Assembly (NCBI GenBank): GCA_021234155.1
Contig: JAJEKV010000163.1
Coordinates: forward strand, 312,001 to 376,000
Direction: 5' to 3'
Source: Isoetes taiwanensis
Taxonomy: Eukaryota; Streptophyta; Lycopodiopsida; Isoetales; Isoetaceae
Length of the DNA stretch: 64,000 nt
Of the stretch, positions 48,154 through 60,003 are shown piece by piece. The position numbers were made by a program, and so were the translations under genes. The notes below the pieces were generated by a model. The model was given only the letters and a program-made list of their open reading frames with translations, had not been told where the DNA came from and did not search any database. How positions within the stretch are numbered: position 1 is the first letter of the stretch; each line of letters opens with the position of its first letter.

Positions 48154-49255
48154 CTAGTGCACTATCAGCCTCTATAGCCTCATGCACTTCCTCATGTGCT
48201 TCTTCCGGCACATGAAGTGCACTTTTGGCCTCAATGACCTCATGCACTTCATCCGGTTCCTCCATGTCCAAAGATTCATGTTTTTGTTCATCAACATAGC
48301 TTTGTGCATCACTGTCTTCTATGTACTCTGCAGGTATCCACTCTTTCTTCTCTAACTTGTCAAGATCTTTCCTATTTTTGTATAGCACTGTCTCATTGAA
48401 CACAACATCTCTACTTATATGAATCTTTCGCGTGATCGGGTCATATAATCTATACCCATTGACTTCTTCATCATACCCTACCAAAAATGTACAGATGCTC
48501 ATGTTATCAAGTTTTCTCCTCAATTCTTCTGGGACTAACATATATGCAAGACATCTATATATCTTGAGCCTTCGTACCGATTGTCTTCTGCCTACCCATA
48601 TTTCTTTCTTCTGGTACTCCTCCTTTAGCTGCCGCTGTGGGGAGCCTATTTTGTATATAACATACAGCCGCAACAACTTCTCCCCATAAATAGTTTGGCA
48701 AGCCTGCATGTTTGAGCATGCATCTAGCTGCATTCATGATAGTTCGATTTTTCCGCTCTGCCACTCCGTTCTGCTGCGGCATGTACCGGCATGTATACTG
48801 TCTTCTGATTCCATGGAACTGACATAATTCTTCAAACTCATCTGATGTATATTCTCCACCCAGATCCGTCCTCAAGCATTTTACATTTCTCACTCTACTT
48901 CTGCAGTGAAGAGTTTGAAGCCATTGGACACCTGGTCCTTTGATCTAAGGAAATGGCACTTGGTGCGCCTGGTGGCGTCATCAATAAATGTGGCAATGGG
49001 TCCACAAACATCTGAATGAATTAATTCCAATTTTTCAAATACACGTTTTCCTGTATTTTCAAAAGGCAACCTAGTCTGCTTACCAAACATACACGCTTCA
49101 CATATTCCATGATCTGAATCACTAAAAGCCAAACCATCCAACAATTCATGCTTCTTTGCTATTTGAATGCTGTTATAATTTGCATGCCCTAGCCTCAAAT
49201 GCCACGAATGCAAGTCATTCATAACTGAAACTTTATTGATACTTTTTAGATCCAA
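48119..49255 (-). pseudogene. Copia-2 pre-integrase finger and integrase
   Basis: 48890-49255 has WHLRLGHANYNSI and CEACMFGKQTRLPF (zinc finger), then the first catalytic block (ELIHSDVCGPI). 48555-48893 carries LRTDLGGEYTSDEFEE and PQQNGVAERKNRTIM. 48119-48733 is the C-terminal part with FLVGYDEEVNGYRLYDP, typical for copia integrase. Sequence seems missing between 48960 and 49000 (SIDDFSR region contracted). Confidence 0.88.
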
Positions 49256-50490
49256 CTGAAATAAGTTTCCATTTCTTTGGGCTTCAAATATTTTAACTCA
49301 TTCTTTATAAATTTGCATCCATACTTGTGAAATACCAAATCAAATCCATTATCTACAATGTTTGCAACAGATACCAAATTAAAAAGCATTCCCGGCGTAT
49401 ACAAAGTATCCGGTATGCTGAGAACTTTCTTCCCTCCGATTTGCAACTCTAATTCTCCCTGTCCCGATACCCTCTGCTCAGCACCGTTACCCATTTGCAC
49501 CGCTCTGGCTCTTCTGATAGATTCAACATTTTTAAGGAATTCATTGGAGTTCACTACGGAGACTTCAGCTCTAGCATCTAAAGTTAAGACATCAGTCTCT
49601 TGCAAATTGGATTTGCGAACATTTGCAACCTCATTGATAACCTTAAAATAAATTTTACTTACTTCTTGACCCGTTAACGCTCCGACGGTTGGTTTTGGTT
49701 GCGTCTTACTGTCAGCTTCTTCGCTCACACTCGCCACCCAGGTGGCTCTTGCTCTCCCCCGTGATCTGCGTCCGCGTCCTCGACTCCACTTCCCTCTATT
49801 GGGGCATTCTGCTTTTATATGACCATATTCTTCGCATCCATAACATTGTATGCTCTCCCTTCCTCGGCCTCTTCCACGATCACGTCCCCTTTCTCCTGTG
49901 TACAAGGCAACAAATCGCTCTTCTTCATGCTGCTGCTCAATTTGCTGCACCCTTTGAATTTGTTCTGCTACCAACTCTTGTTCCAATCCAGTTCTTATGG
50001 CCTCAATGGCCTCATCTAGCATCTTGGCTGTGCGCCTTGTTAATCTAGCAACATCCTTAAAAGAATTTTGAAATGCTCTTGTGACTGCATTTACCTTTGC
50101 TTGCTTTGAGTATGCTGCACCTTTCTAACAAGTATATCCACATATCTGTTGCTGTCTTATTCTGAATTTCAAGTATGAGGTCTCCACTAAGCTTGGCCAT
50201 GATGATGGCTCTTGCCCTTTCCTCTCTCTCTTCTTCTGCTGCAGAATCAGTTTCTTCACTACCAGATTCTTTTTTTACCATGATTTTCAGTGCTACTGGA
50301 GTACCGGGCTCTTTGCCTTTTCCCTTCATCTTCTGCCTTGAAACTGTCGGGTCTACAATATCCAAGAGTTTATCCACTTTTAAAGCTTGCATGATTCTAG
50401 CCTTCCACAGCTGGAATCCAATCTCTCCATCAAATATCTCGGTGCTATTCAGGTAGGTTAATGCAAGTCTGCTTGCCATCTTTGCTGCTT
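49246..50490 (-). pseudogene. Copia-2 gag and protease
   Basis: Gag starts at about 50479 (MASRLALTY, FDGEIGFQLWKARI) in the frame 50057-50530 and continues in 49246-50022 with the zinc knuckle CYGCEEYGHIKAEC and an Arg/Gly-rich tail. The protease follows; where copia has an ASP-type D(S/T)GA site this copy reads LDARAEVSVVNSNEF, so the catalytic motif appears lost. Confidence 0.85.
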
Positions 50491-50504
50491 GGCTCTGATA
50501 CCAC

Positions 50505-50847
50505 TGATAAAAGATAATAGCAAGAATCAAATCTGTTTACCTTTCATTCCGACAGCCCAAGCATCGGTTGAAGCAATAATAAATCGCCTCTGCAACCTTT
50601 CCTTGATGCAGCAGTCAGCTCTGTGCCCAGGCCGATTCACGTCCAGCTTCCTTTCTCCAATTTGCAATCTTCCCTGCACGTTTACTTCTGCACGGATCGC
50701 CCGTTCTTATTTCCGTTCAATCCATCCTTTAGTCTTCTCTGCAATCGGTTGGGTAATCTCCCCTTCAATCTGGACAGTCCACCTGCTTTGCAACTGGACT
50801 GACACCTGTACAGGCTGACCAAGAGTATTCTACCGTGTTCTCCAACA
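50505..50847 (-). repeat. Copia-2 5' LTR
   Basis: 343 bp copy of 46237-46579 with seven substitutions. Primer-binding site lies immediately to its left on the + coordinate. Confidence 0.95.
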
Positions 50848-50974
50848 TGATTAGCTAATAATTGGAGCATGATCTATGGGACTTGAGATTGCAATACATT
50901 GGTGTGGATGCATGGTGGTAGCTACATCATCTGTTGGAGCAAAAAGCCTTGTATTTCTATCTTAGGGCTAGTTG

Positions 50975-51330
50975 GACAAAGAGTTCTTTAGAATCTAGAG
51001 TTTCAATATTGTTCAGGCCTGGTTATAAAATCTTTATCTTAAGCAATCCATATCATATTCCAAGGCTGATTTTTGTAGCAATTTATAAATATGATTGGTG
51101 TACCATGGTCTTTAAAAGCTAGTTTTTGAATTGGCGTCAAACTCAAAAGGGATCAAGCTTGCTATCAACTTCGAATTCTAAACAGCTCTTTAGAATCTAG
51201 AGTTTTCATTACTATTCAAGTTTGGTTATAAAATCCTTAACTTAAGAAATCCATATCATATTCCAAGGCTGATTTTTGTAGCAATTTATATATATAATGC
51301 ATTGGTGTACCAAATTAGAATCTAGTTTCT
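50975..51330. repeat. Local duplication of about 140 bp
   Basis: 50985-51112 and 51188-51318 share ttagaatctagagttt, ttggttataaaatc, agaaatccatatcatattcc / agcaatccatatcatattcc and aaggctgatttttgtagcaa, then a shared gattggtgtacca/gcattggtgtacca. Direct orientation, offset about 205 bp, roughly 85% alike. Non-coding. Confidence 0.85.
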
Positions 51331-51564
51331 TGAATCAGTCACAACTTGTATACATTCTCAAAAAGGGACTGTTTGGCTACTTAATCCCCACTCTTTTCCA
51401 GAAAAATGTTTAATTTAATCACCCATGTGCTTTTGAAAGCTAACTTAAAGCTATTGACTTCTCACTAGCTGGGTCTTTGTTGGGAAATGTATTTATAAGA
51501 ATCTTAAGCTCAAAAGAGTAAAAGTTACAAGTTAAGAAGATTCTACGAAGATCTAATGAAGATC

Positions 51565-52030
51565 TCTTTAGATTCTAAGATTTTATAAAGACTTTAAATT
51601 CTTCTAAGATTCCATCAAGATTCTCTTAGATTCTCAAAATTTTTAGAAGATTCCCTTTAGATTCCTGAAGATTCTCTAAGATTCTCTTAGATTCCCAATG
51701 ATTCTCTTAGGATTCTAAAGTTCTACAAATATTCCCTAGATTCTTAAGATTCTACTAGATTCCTCTAGATTTTATTAAGATTCTCTCCTAGATTCTCCAA
51801 GATTCCATCTATATTCCCATGGATTCTTAAAGATTTTATGAAGATTCCTTGAGATTCCTCTAGATTCCAAAAGAATACCCCAAGATCCCTCTAGCTTCCA
51901 AGATTCTATTAAAGATTCCGGGATCTTTCTAGATTCTTCAAGGTTCCATCAGATTACTTTTAAATTTTCAAAGATTTTAGGAATATTCTAGATTTCCAAA
52001 GAATCGCTTTGAGATTCCAATAGATTCTCT
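51565..52030. repeat. 10-bp-period GATTC array
   Basis: Degenerate tandem repeat built on AGATTCTYTA. In its clearest part GATTC begins at 51608, 51619, 51629, 51649, 51660, 51670, 51680, 51690, 51700 and 51711, i.e. spacings of 10 or 11 bp (once 20). The pattern continues, more degenerate, with GATTC/GATTT at 51739, 51748, 51758, 51768, 51779, 51791, 51801, 51822 and 51832. Not coding. Confidence 0.9.
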
Positions 52031-52329
52031 TTTTAAGATTCTCCTAGTCCCCTCAATCCTACCATAGATTCCTGAAACCCTGAGATTTCCGTAAAGATTC
52101 TTAGTATTCACCGCTATTTCAACCCGCAAGTGCCAAAACACCCTCACTTTTGAAAGTTTCCCGACGCAGAGAAATCTAAAGGTGGGTCCCACCTTCCGGG
52201 TCCGGGATCCTCTAACGCAAGCCAAGCATGCCGCTAAAGGTGATTAAACGTAAGGAAGCTTCTAGGAATGTCCACGCATAAATGTTTGCTACCCCTCACC
52301 TATTTAAAAAAAAAATTTAATATTAATAA

Positions 52330-52815
52330 GAAGTTAATGGCTAGGATTTATGCTCACCTTTTGATTTAACTGCTAAGACCGCTACACCAAATTCACTTTT
52401 GGCACCTTCCTTTCACCTTCCCCTTATAGAAATCAAGGGCTAGGGATTTATCCTCCCTTTTCGATCTACAAGGGATGTGGTGTATGCCCCTCATGCATGC
52501 CTCTATCAAACTGGCGGCTATAATTGTGCTACCTAGGGCTATGATTTATCTATACCATAAAATGTGATTTTCTTCTCGCATCCAATAGTTATCTATATAA
52601 AATAAAAGCTGTAATTTAATATAAGAATTTCATTTAGTTAGATTTATTCTCACCTTTGATCTAATGGTTAAGATCTACTTTCACACCAAATCCAATTTTA
52701 AGCGGGACTTCCTTGTGCACCTTTCTTACAAAAAAATCATGTATTAAGATTTCCACCTTGCCCTTGGATCCACCATCCAGTGGATGTGGTGATGTTCTCA
52801 TGCATGCATGGCCCA
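52330..52815. repeat. Diverged direct duplication of about 150-180 bp
   Basis: Around 52335-52490 and 52630-52810: gatttatgctcacctttga.. against gatttattctcacctttga.., then gctaagaccgct / gttaagatctac, cacaccaaatt / caccaaatcca, and finally ggatgtggtg...tcatgcatgc in both. Offset about 300 bp, same orientation. Confidence 0.65.
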
Positions 52816-53411
52816 TGCACATGCCCATAAGGAATGGATGGCCTCGTGCCGCCACCTCACTAGCCCCCGCTTCTTTTAAACGGGACTTCCGCAAGATCCT
52901 ACATGTAAGAATCCAAACACATGATATACCAAAGTTTTATGATATACCTTTTTATATATACAAGAAATTTATCGCCAAGCAGCCCAAGACCGCCACAACA
53001 TTTCTCTTTGTCAAATTTGCGCGAGTTCAAAATAATGTGAACGTCAAGTTTAGTCCGCCTCAAGCCTTCCAAAATCCTGAAACCCAGCTATCAAATCCGC
53101 TACAAATAAGGAAGGATTTTCCCGTAAAATTTGTAGCTAAGGCCAATGAGGAGACTCTTGGTGAAAACGGAATTATTAGGTGTAAGAACGAGAGGGTATT
53201 CTTACTTTTACCATTTAATTCAATTTCCTCAATGTGAAGGTCCATAATCAAAAGAGCCTCAATCCTCTATTACATATGCAATGTATAATTCCTAAGTAGG
53301 CCATTTGACTGATATAGGTGAGCAAAGGTTGAAGGTCATAAATGAGTGTGCGTAAGGTTTATTAATGTTAGAGATAATCGTGGGTGTAATTAATGTGAGT
53401 GTGATTAACAA

Positions 53412-55970
53412 AGAAAAAAAAAAATCATAGGAACAAAGCAAACGCATGTGGAGTGTAACATCCGTGTGGATTTGAAAGTTCACAAAGGAAGATTGGTGGC
53501 ACAAAAATAACATTGGTAAAAAAAATTTTAAACTACCAAGATATACATGCTCTTTTATATGCTGGTATGAATAATTGAGCATGATTAATCAGCTGGCAAG
53601 TGATCCGGCAGACAGCACCCCACATGAGAGTAGTGAATAAAATAGTAATAATTTCCACGCCTTAAAAGCTGTGAAAGTGTAACAGGAAAGTAAATGCAAA
53701 ATAATTTAAATTGCCTCTTTATCATGGTGCGCAATGCTGGGCTTGGCATCGCTTGGCTTCAGGAGATGCCAACATTTTTAATACATCAATTGAAGACTAA
53801 TGTGCAAGAAATTTGCCGCTTATTTTTGCTGGTCTTTTAGTCATGCTTCAATTTGTTGTGATAGTAATTTTGTTTGATATTGTATTTTTCAATAGATGTT
53901 CTTTTTCTCGGATTTGTATTTGCTGCAATGTTCTTAATGTTTTATATTTCTACGCAGAGACAATAAGAGCATGACTTTTAACGCTTAGGGTGGACAAAGG
54001 ATAACATTTCAATACAATACAAATCTACTTTCTTTCCTTTTCTCAGCCTATATTCCTTATTTTCACTTTTGGGCAAAGCCTCAGATGGTCGTGGTTTGAA
54101 GATGCATTCTGCGAGTCTTCTTCACCTTGGCTAGAATCCAAACCTTCGGCCCAAAATGCCAAAGTATTTAGAAAATTGCGCCACTAAATCAAGCATCACT
54201 CCCCGGGGTGATACACAAAAAAGGTGAACCAAAAGCCACTAGAGCTATCTGTGCACACCGCCTCCAACCATTAGGGCTCTCCATCCCGCACGCAGGGCTC
54301 CAACCAGCACGCCGGCCTCCAACCAAAGCGCCGAGGGCTTCAACGTAGGCATAATGGTCTCAACTAGATACTAGCCTCCAAAAAGATGATAGTTACTAAA
54401 TAAGGTCCATTTAGGAGAAGGGTGGGGGTAAATTAACACTAGGAAGAAGAAGGAGATTTTGCAACGAGAGTCGAGCATGGAGAAGGGGGATGAGTAGCTG
54501 AATCGAATAGGAAGCCTGGGGAAGGAAAAGGACAAAATAAACTAAAGTCAGAGGTTCTATGAACTTTTGCCATTTGGCTTAAATCAAGGGAAAACACCAT
54601 TTCTAGAACTACTATGGATAGACATGGACAAGAATGCGCCGTAAACAGCAGGCAGAGTGAAAAGTAACGTAATCCCTTCCTGTGTGAGAGAGTGAGGAAA
54701 TTAGAAGTGTCCACATGAAACTGTGAAGGCCAAAAGTCAAGGACTAGAAATTACATAATCTACCTTTAGAAGGCCACATGCTTTTTAGTTCCAAATCCGA
54801 AGAGAAAAACCTTCTAAACATGAACATGTGTTGGCAAAAGGATAATGAAAGGGAAGTATTAGGGAAACCGTGAATGTATCCTCAATATAACAATATAAAT
54901 AAAGTTTGTTTTAAGGGGCTTGGTACTGACCAAATACCCACCTTGAATAGGAAACATAAGCTCTACTTGCCTCCATGCATGCAAGATTAATGAAATGCAG
55001 TATGTGGTATATTGTAAGGAGGAGCCATAGAGGCAAATGGAAATTAAATGGAAACTGAGCAAAATGGCAACCGAAAAGGTTAGAACTAAAAGAAATGAAT
55101 ATTTATGCCAACCATATACCAACTAACTTACAAAACCAAGGTTAGCAACTTAACAAATATTCAAGAAAAGCTCAAGTATGTGGTGCCTGTGGCTAGCCAT
55201 TAACCAATATCCAAAGATAGCCAAGTCATTTGAAAACCTTTGTCAAACATCAAATAATATCCGCACGCCAGCGTACACTGCATCAAATATAACCACTCCA
55301 TCTCATAGCAAGACCTAAAAATATTTATAAGGTTCCTTGGTTGTATAAAATCAACTTACATTACAATTAGCTTACGCTATCAAACCTCGGGCGACCGGCC
55401 GGTCAAAAGAAACTGCATTTGATTACAAATAAGAAAATGAACACGTGGAGAAACAAACAAAAGAACCGTAGTGCAATATAACCATTTAGACACACGACTT
55501 GTCATGTACCTCGCTAAGCAAGGTTCCTCACGATCAAAATCTGCTAAGACCGCAGGATTAAAAAGCAATAAAAAGCTCAGACAGAGAAAAATTGTGGATG
55601 AAAACATATAGTGAGTTCAAAGTAATTAAGTCACGTTAAAAGGAAGTGGAGACCTTAAGAAAGAGGCCTAAGAATAGACAAATTCACAAACCGAAGCTCC
55701 AACCGGCCAAGTCCAAATGTTAATTTGAAAAATGGGTGACAAAACCTAACTCCAAAATGTTGTTCAAATGTTAATTTAAAAATGGGTGAAATCCATCGTT
55801 TTGAAGAAGCCGTAAACTCAAGCAAAGACATGCTTAAGACAACATTCATTCACAAATAATTCTAATAGATTAAAGACTCCTAACGTAACAACATTGGAAA
55901 ATCTAGTAAATGTAATTCGTAAAATGAAACATCAACATCCCATTGATACGCCGAATCCCCGCCCTACTAC
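53412..55970 (+). repeat. Block X, first copy (X1)
   Basis: About 2.56 kb, starting after an A-run with tcatagg and ending ccccgccctactac. Recurs at 60004-62615 in the same orientation. No protein domain is seen; it includes a stretch (about 54240-54370) with several cctccaacca phrases. Followed directly by block Y1. Confidence 0.85.
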
Positions 55971-56800
55971 CGCTCTTCCAGATTGGTAGTGTCCTACCGC
56001 CATTTCTTTTTCAAGCATTTCTTTCTTTTTTGTGGTGAATTAAGAAATTCAACAAATGCCTTACCGCTTGTCTTCATCAATGGACGGAATGCGTGTATAT
56101 TTCCATCCGCTTCGCTTTTCCACCTCTGCCTCTCACTCTGCTAGAGGTCACGTTAGAATCAGTCCTGTGTCCCAAACCAAACCTTGGGGTCATTTTTATC
56201 AAATGATCTTTAGAAAAAATATACGCCATTTCCTTCCAAAGATCACTATTCATGAACGCATTTCAACCATTAATATGAAAAATACCATATAACTATTGCT
56301 TGTAGCCAAAGCCTTGCTCTTCAAGTTCATGCAAACGTGTATATAATAACCATGCAAATAATAACCCCATGCAAGAACTTCTTTGCTAAGCATGTGATAA
56401 GCAGCCTTGCATGCACCCAAAGTTGCATGCATTTCAAATGCAATACTCTAAACGTAAACAAGGCCAGCCATGTTTGGGTAATCCATTATTTGCAAGACAA
56501 ACCTTGTGGTAGTCAAGTGCCTTTCCAAGTCCAAACTTCTCTAGGCAAGGAGACCTTTGCAATACTAACCTCAAGTAACATTTGCCCTACAATGTGTGTA
56601 CAACTAAACAATAGGCATAATAAATCTCAGGATCTTTTCCTTCTATTTCTTCACCCCTCATATTTTCATATTTCCATGACTATATCCATGGTCGTCAATA
56701 CCACAATGTGCCTTCCAAGTAATATTCTCTTCCAGGTTAGCCATCCATGGTTCTTTGAGAAACAAATAAACCCCTAGACGATTCTTTCTTTTAATAAAAA
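55971..56800 (+). repeat. Block Y, first copy (Y1)
   Basis: About 0.83 kb from cgctcttccagattg to cttttaataaaaa. Recurs at 59216-60003. Follows X1 here, but precedes X2 in the other copy. No coding content recognised. Confidence 0.85.
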
Positions 56801-59215
56801 CTCCACCTCCCAACCTCCAGGTTGTACATGCAGTTTAACTTCTTTTAGCTGCAGCTGGCCTTAAGAATTTAAAACCTAAGGATTACAAGAAGGGGTGCAA
56901 GGACCTTGCCGTAATGCAATGTGCCCTCGCCTTCCCCCTATGTAAATAATTTTTGAGCAACACAAAAATCTTTATGTAAAAGAACTTACAATATTGTTTT
57001 CAAAGATGCTCTAATTATGTCCAAAGGTTGTACAAAGAGTCCATGCTTTTTAAAAAACATGTCCAATTGTGTGTATCATGAAATCAAGAAATGCATAAGC
57101 TTAGACAAATGTCAGTAGCTCAATGCGAATAGCAGTATTAGAATCATTGTGATACTTCCACATAGTCCATCTCAATTGGTGTACTATCCTTCCGTGAGGA
57201 CATTCTATTCCCCAGGTCCTATATATCGCACTCAACAAAGGTATATAGTATTTACATCAATTGGGTCAAATTATTCATCTTAGTCCCGGTTTCTAGTATA
57301 ACTAGAAAATCAATTTGTAAGAAAAAACCTTTAAAACGGGATATCAGACTTTCATCCTTAGTACTCCTTGCAGGCAGAATAAGCTCAAGTTCCCAGAATT
57401 TGCGTGTTCTAGGACAACCATGCATAGTTACCTAGGCCAAGACTAGATGCAGGAAATATTACTTTCATCATTGTATTTCATAATTTAAAATTCACTTACA
57501 TCTCTTTACAAAGGCTTCCTCAAAGGAAATACAAAATTCAAATAAAAACATCTTGAAATTATTTCGTGATATAATATTCAAAGATACATGACATTTCGTG
57601 ATTGCCATAATGGCTTAAATTAATCTAGACATTTGTATCCCAATCGAGATCACATTAAAATGATTTTCTATTCAAAACCATATGTTCAAATTTATAACTT
57701 ACTCAAGATCCCATTTGGAAAATGCTTACATTGAAGTTCAGATTTCGAACCATAAGCTTAAAAGTAATCTACCAAAGCATGGAGCAAGAAACCCGCTACC
57801 CGCAAAGAGGAACCGCCAAAGAGACAGCTTAGCCTTAGATAGGGTAAAAGCTCTAAGCTACTAACAATGTAAGCAAGAGGTATCTTAAGCTATCCCTTCA
57901 CCATATACAGCATGAACATGCATATTTTATAGAGAATCTAAATGCTAAAATATTAAGCCTTTATAGATCTAGTCTCAGAACCTCCATGGCTTAGCAAGAA
58001 CCCCGCACAAAGAAATCTTGATGTCTCTCTTAGATCCGACCTCCATTTCCCCCGTGCTAAAGTAATCCTAGAAAGAAGCTAAGGTTAACCTCATAGTATC
58101 TAGAATTAGTACATCTAGGGCCATACTCGTGAAATCAGTATTAATCAATATATGATATTAGGACTCTTGTCCATATATATCCTACAATTATCTCAAGTCG
58201 CAGATATAACTTTCTAAGTAATACTCATACAGTTCAAGAGCATGTACAAAACATAAAAACTCTTATTGATCTTAGGTTCTAAAAAACTTTCCTTAGCCAA
58301 GCAAAGTTGAATCCTTTAAGTATTAAATTGCACGAAGTCCCTAACTCAAATGGATCCAAGGGGCTTACAAGTTAAAATAAGAGCAAAGGCTGCTGCATTT
58401 TCCCCAACATATTATATCACCAAACCTAATAATGTGGCCGGGAATATATTTCCGCACACAAATAAGAGCTTAGTACTAACTAGTAACTTATCGGTCTCAG
58501 CTCGGTTATTAGATATAGCCTTTTTCTATTGTTCTTAAATATTTTGCATATGCATAACTCAAATGCGCATGTAACAACAAGTTCATGTACTCATTTACTC
58601 ATAACCGTAGTTTTACATGCAGTAAGTACTTGTTATTAAAGTAACTTGTTATGTTTTAATAATATATACACAAAACATATAGAAAACTCCAAATGTTCAT
58701 ATATAAGACACATATACACAAAATATATAGAAACTCAATGTTTTATGCTTCCCATGATACCCAAAAGATGTGTTATGCTTTTGCTAATGCAAAAGGTGTG
58801 CACTCCAAAGAATGGGATCCTGATTCCCTTTGCTGTACCTATACTTGCTCATTGTTCTTGTCCGCTGAGCAAATTTCATACTCCATCCATGGATTTGCGC
58901 TTTTGCTCCCACCTATTGGGTCTGGATTTTCCAGTTCATCATTCCTAGGTTTTGCTCCTACATCCGCAAGAATCAAGGCCCTCTAGCAGCCTTACCTAAA
59001 TTCAAATAGCTTCTTCCCTTTGGGAGCCCTGACTATTCTCGGGACTCCAAGCCTCTTCCCTGGTAGCCATGTTCATCCCCTTTCTCCTTCCCACCCATGT
59101 TCATAAAGAACTATTACAAGGGCGTCCTTGCACACCGTGCCGAGCTTCAAAGCTAATGCATCCGGACGCTTTTAACTTCGCTCATGCCTATTTATCCATT
59201 GAATCATTCCTTACT
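56801..59215. other. Unique spacer Z between the two X/Y copies
   Basis: 2.4 kb with no visible similarity to X or Y and no gene that I recognise. A short near-duplication (atatacacaaaacatatagaaaactc / atatacacaaaatatatagaaactc, split, near 58665 and 58712) is present. Confidence 0.5.
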
Positions 59216-60003
59216 ACCGCTCCTTCAGATTGTGTCCTACTGGGCCATTTCTTCTCGCTTATTTCTTTTTAGAATTAAGAAATTCAAATAAATGCCTTAC
59301 CGCTTGTCTTCTTTGACTAATGGACGAATGCATGTATATTTCCATCCGCTTCGTTTCCACTGCCTCTTCACTTCAAGTAGGAGGGTCACGCTAACCGTCC
59401 GAAACCCTCTAAAATCAAAACCCTTAGTCATTTTTATCAAATGATCTTAGAAAAATACATGCCATTTCATTCATGAACGATTTCAACCATTAATATGAAA
59501 ATACTATGGCAACTATTAGCTTGTAGCCAAAGCCTTGGTTCTTCGCTCATGCAAACGCAGTATATAATAACCACATGCAATACAACCCTCTGCAAAGAAC
59601 TTCTTTTTGTTCAAGCATGTGACAAGCGCCTTGCATGCACCTAAAGTTGCATGCATTTGCAATGCAATGTTTCCTAACGTGAAATACAAGGCCATGTTTT
59701 AAAATCCATTATTTGGTAAGACAAACCTTGTAGTCATGCCCAAGTCCACAAACTTTTAGGCAAGGAGACCTGCATCACGCCAACCCGTAACATTTGCTCC
59801 TACAATGTGTGCCAACTAAACAATAGGCATACCAAAATTTGATCTTTTTCTTTTCTATTTCTTCAAATTTTCATATTTTCATATTTCCAAGGACCATATC
59901 CATGGTCGTCAATAATTGCATGCAGCCTTCCTAAGTATTATCTAGGTTAGCTTATCCATGGTTCTTTTGAGAAACAACAACCCCTAGATGATTCTTTTCT
60001 TTA
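59216..60003 (+). repeat. Block Y, second copy (Y2)
   Basis: Matches Y1: cgct.cttcagattg, then aatgccttaccgcttgtctt, tatttccatccgcttcg, catgcacc.aaagttgcatg and ccatatccatggtcgtcaat/tatatccatggtcgtcaat. Runs through an A-run (60006-60023) straight into X2. Differences from Y1 are mostly small indels. Confidence 0.85.

Larger units (their letters stand above)
46237..50847 (-). mobile_element. Copia-2: complete Ty1/copia LTR retrotransposon
   Basis: 4611 bp on minus. LTRs 46237-46579 (3' LTR) and 50505-50847 (5' LTR), each 343 bp, differ by seven substitutions and no indels by eye (about 2%). TGATTA flanks both sides (46231-46236, 50848-50853). The primer-binding site (reverse complement of ggctctgatacca, 50491-50503) fits initiator tRNA-Met; the polypurine tract is at 46580-46590. 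Order from the right: gag, zinc knuckle, protease, integrase, RT, RNase H. Coding is broken by indels and stops. Unlike Copia-1 it lies outside the OTU gene and shares no LTR sequence with it. Confidence 0.95.

Noticed and set aside
46230-50818. Two near-identical 106-109 codon ORFs starting MI..KDNSKNQICLPL
   Set aside because: They are the two Copia-2 LTRs read in a chance frame, not genes.
51565-52030. CRISPR-like regular spacing in the GATTC array
   Set aside because: Units are 10 bp with no separate spacers, in a eukaryotic context.
51565-52030. Heat-shock-element array (GAA units)
   Set aside because: GAA units recur at about 10-11 bp but not as alternating 5-bp inverted units, so they do not meet the HSE rule.
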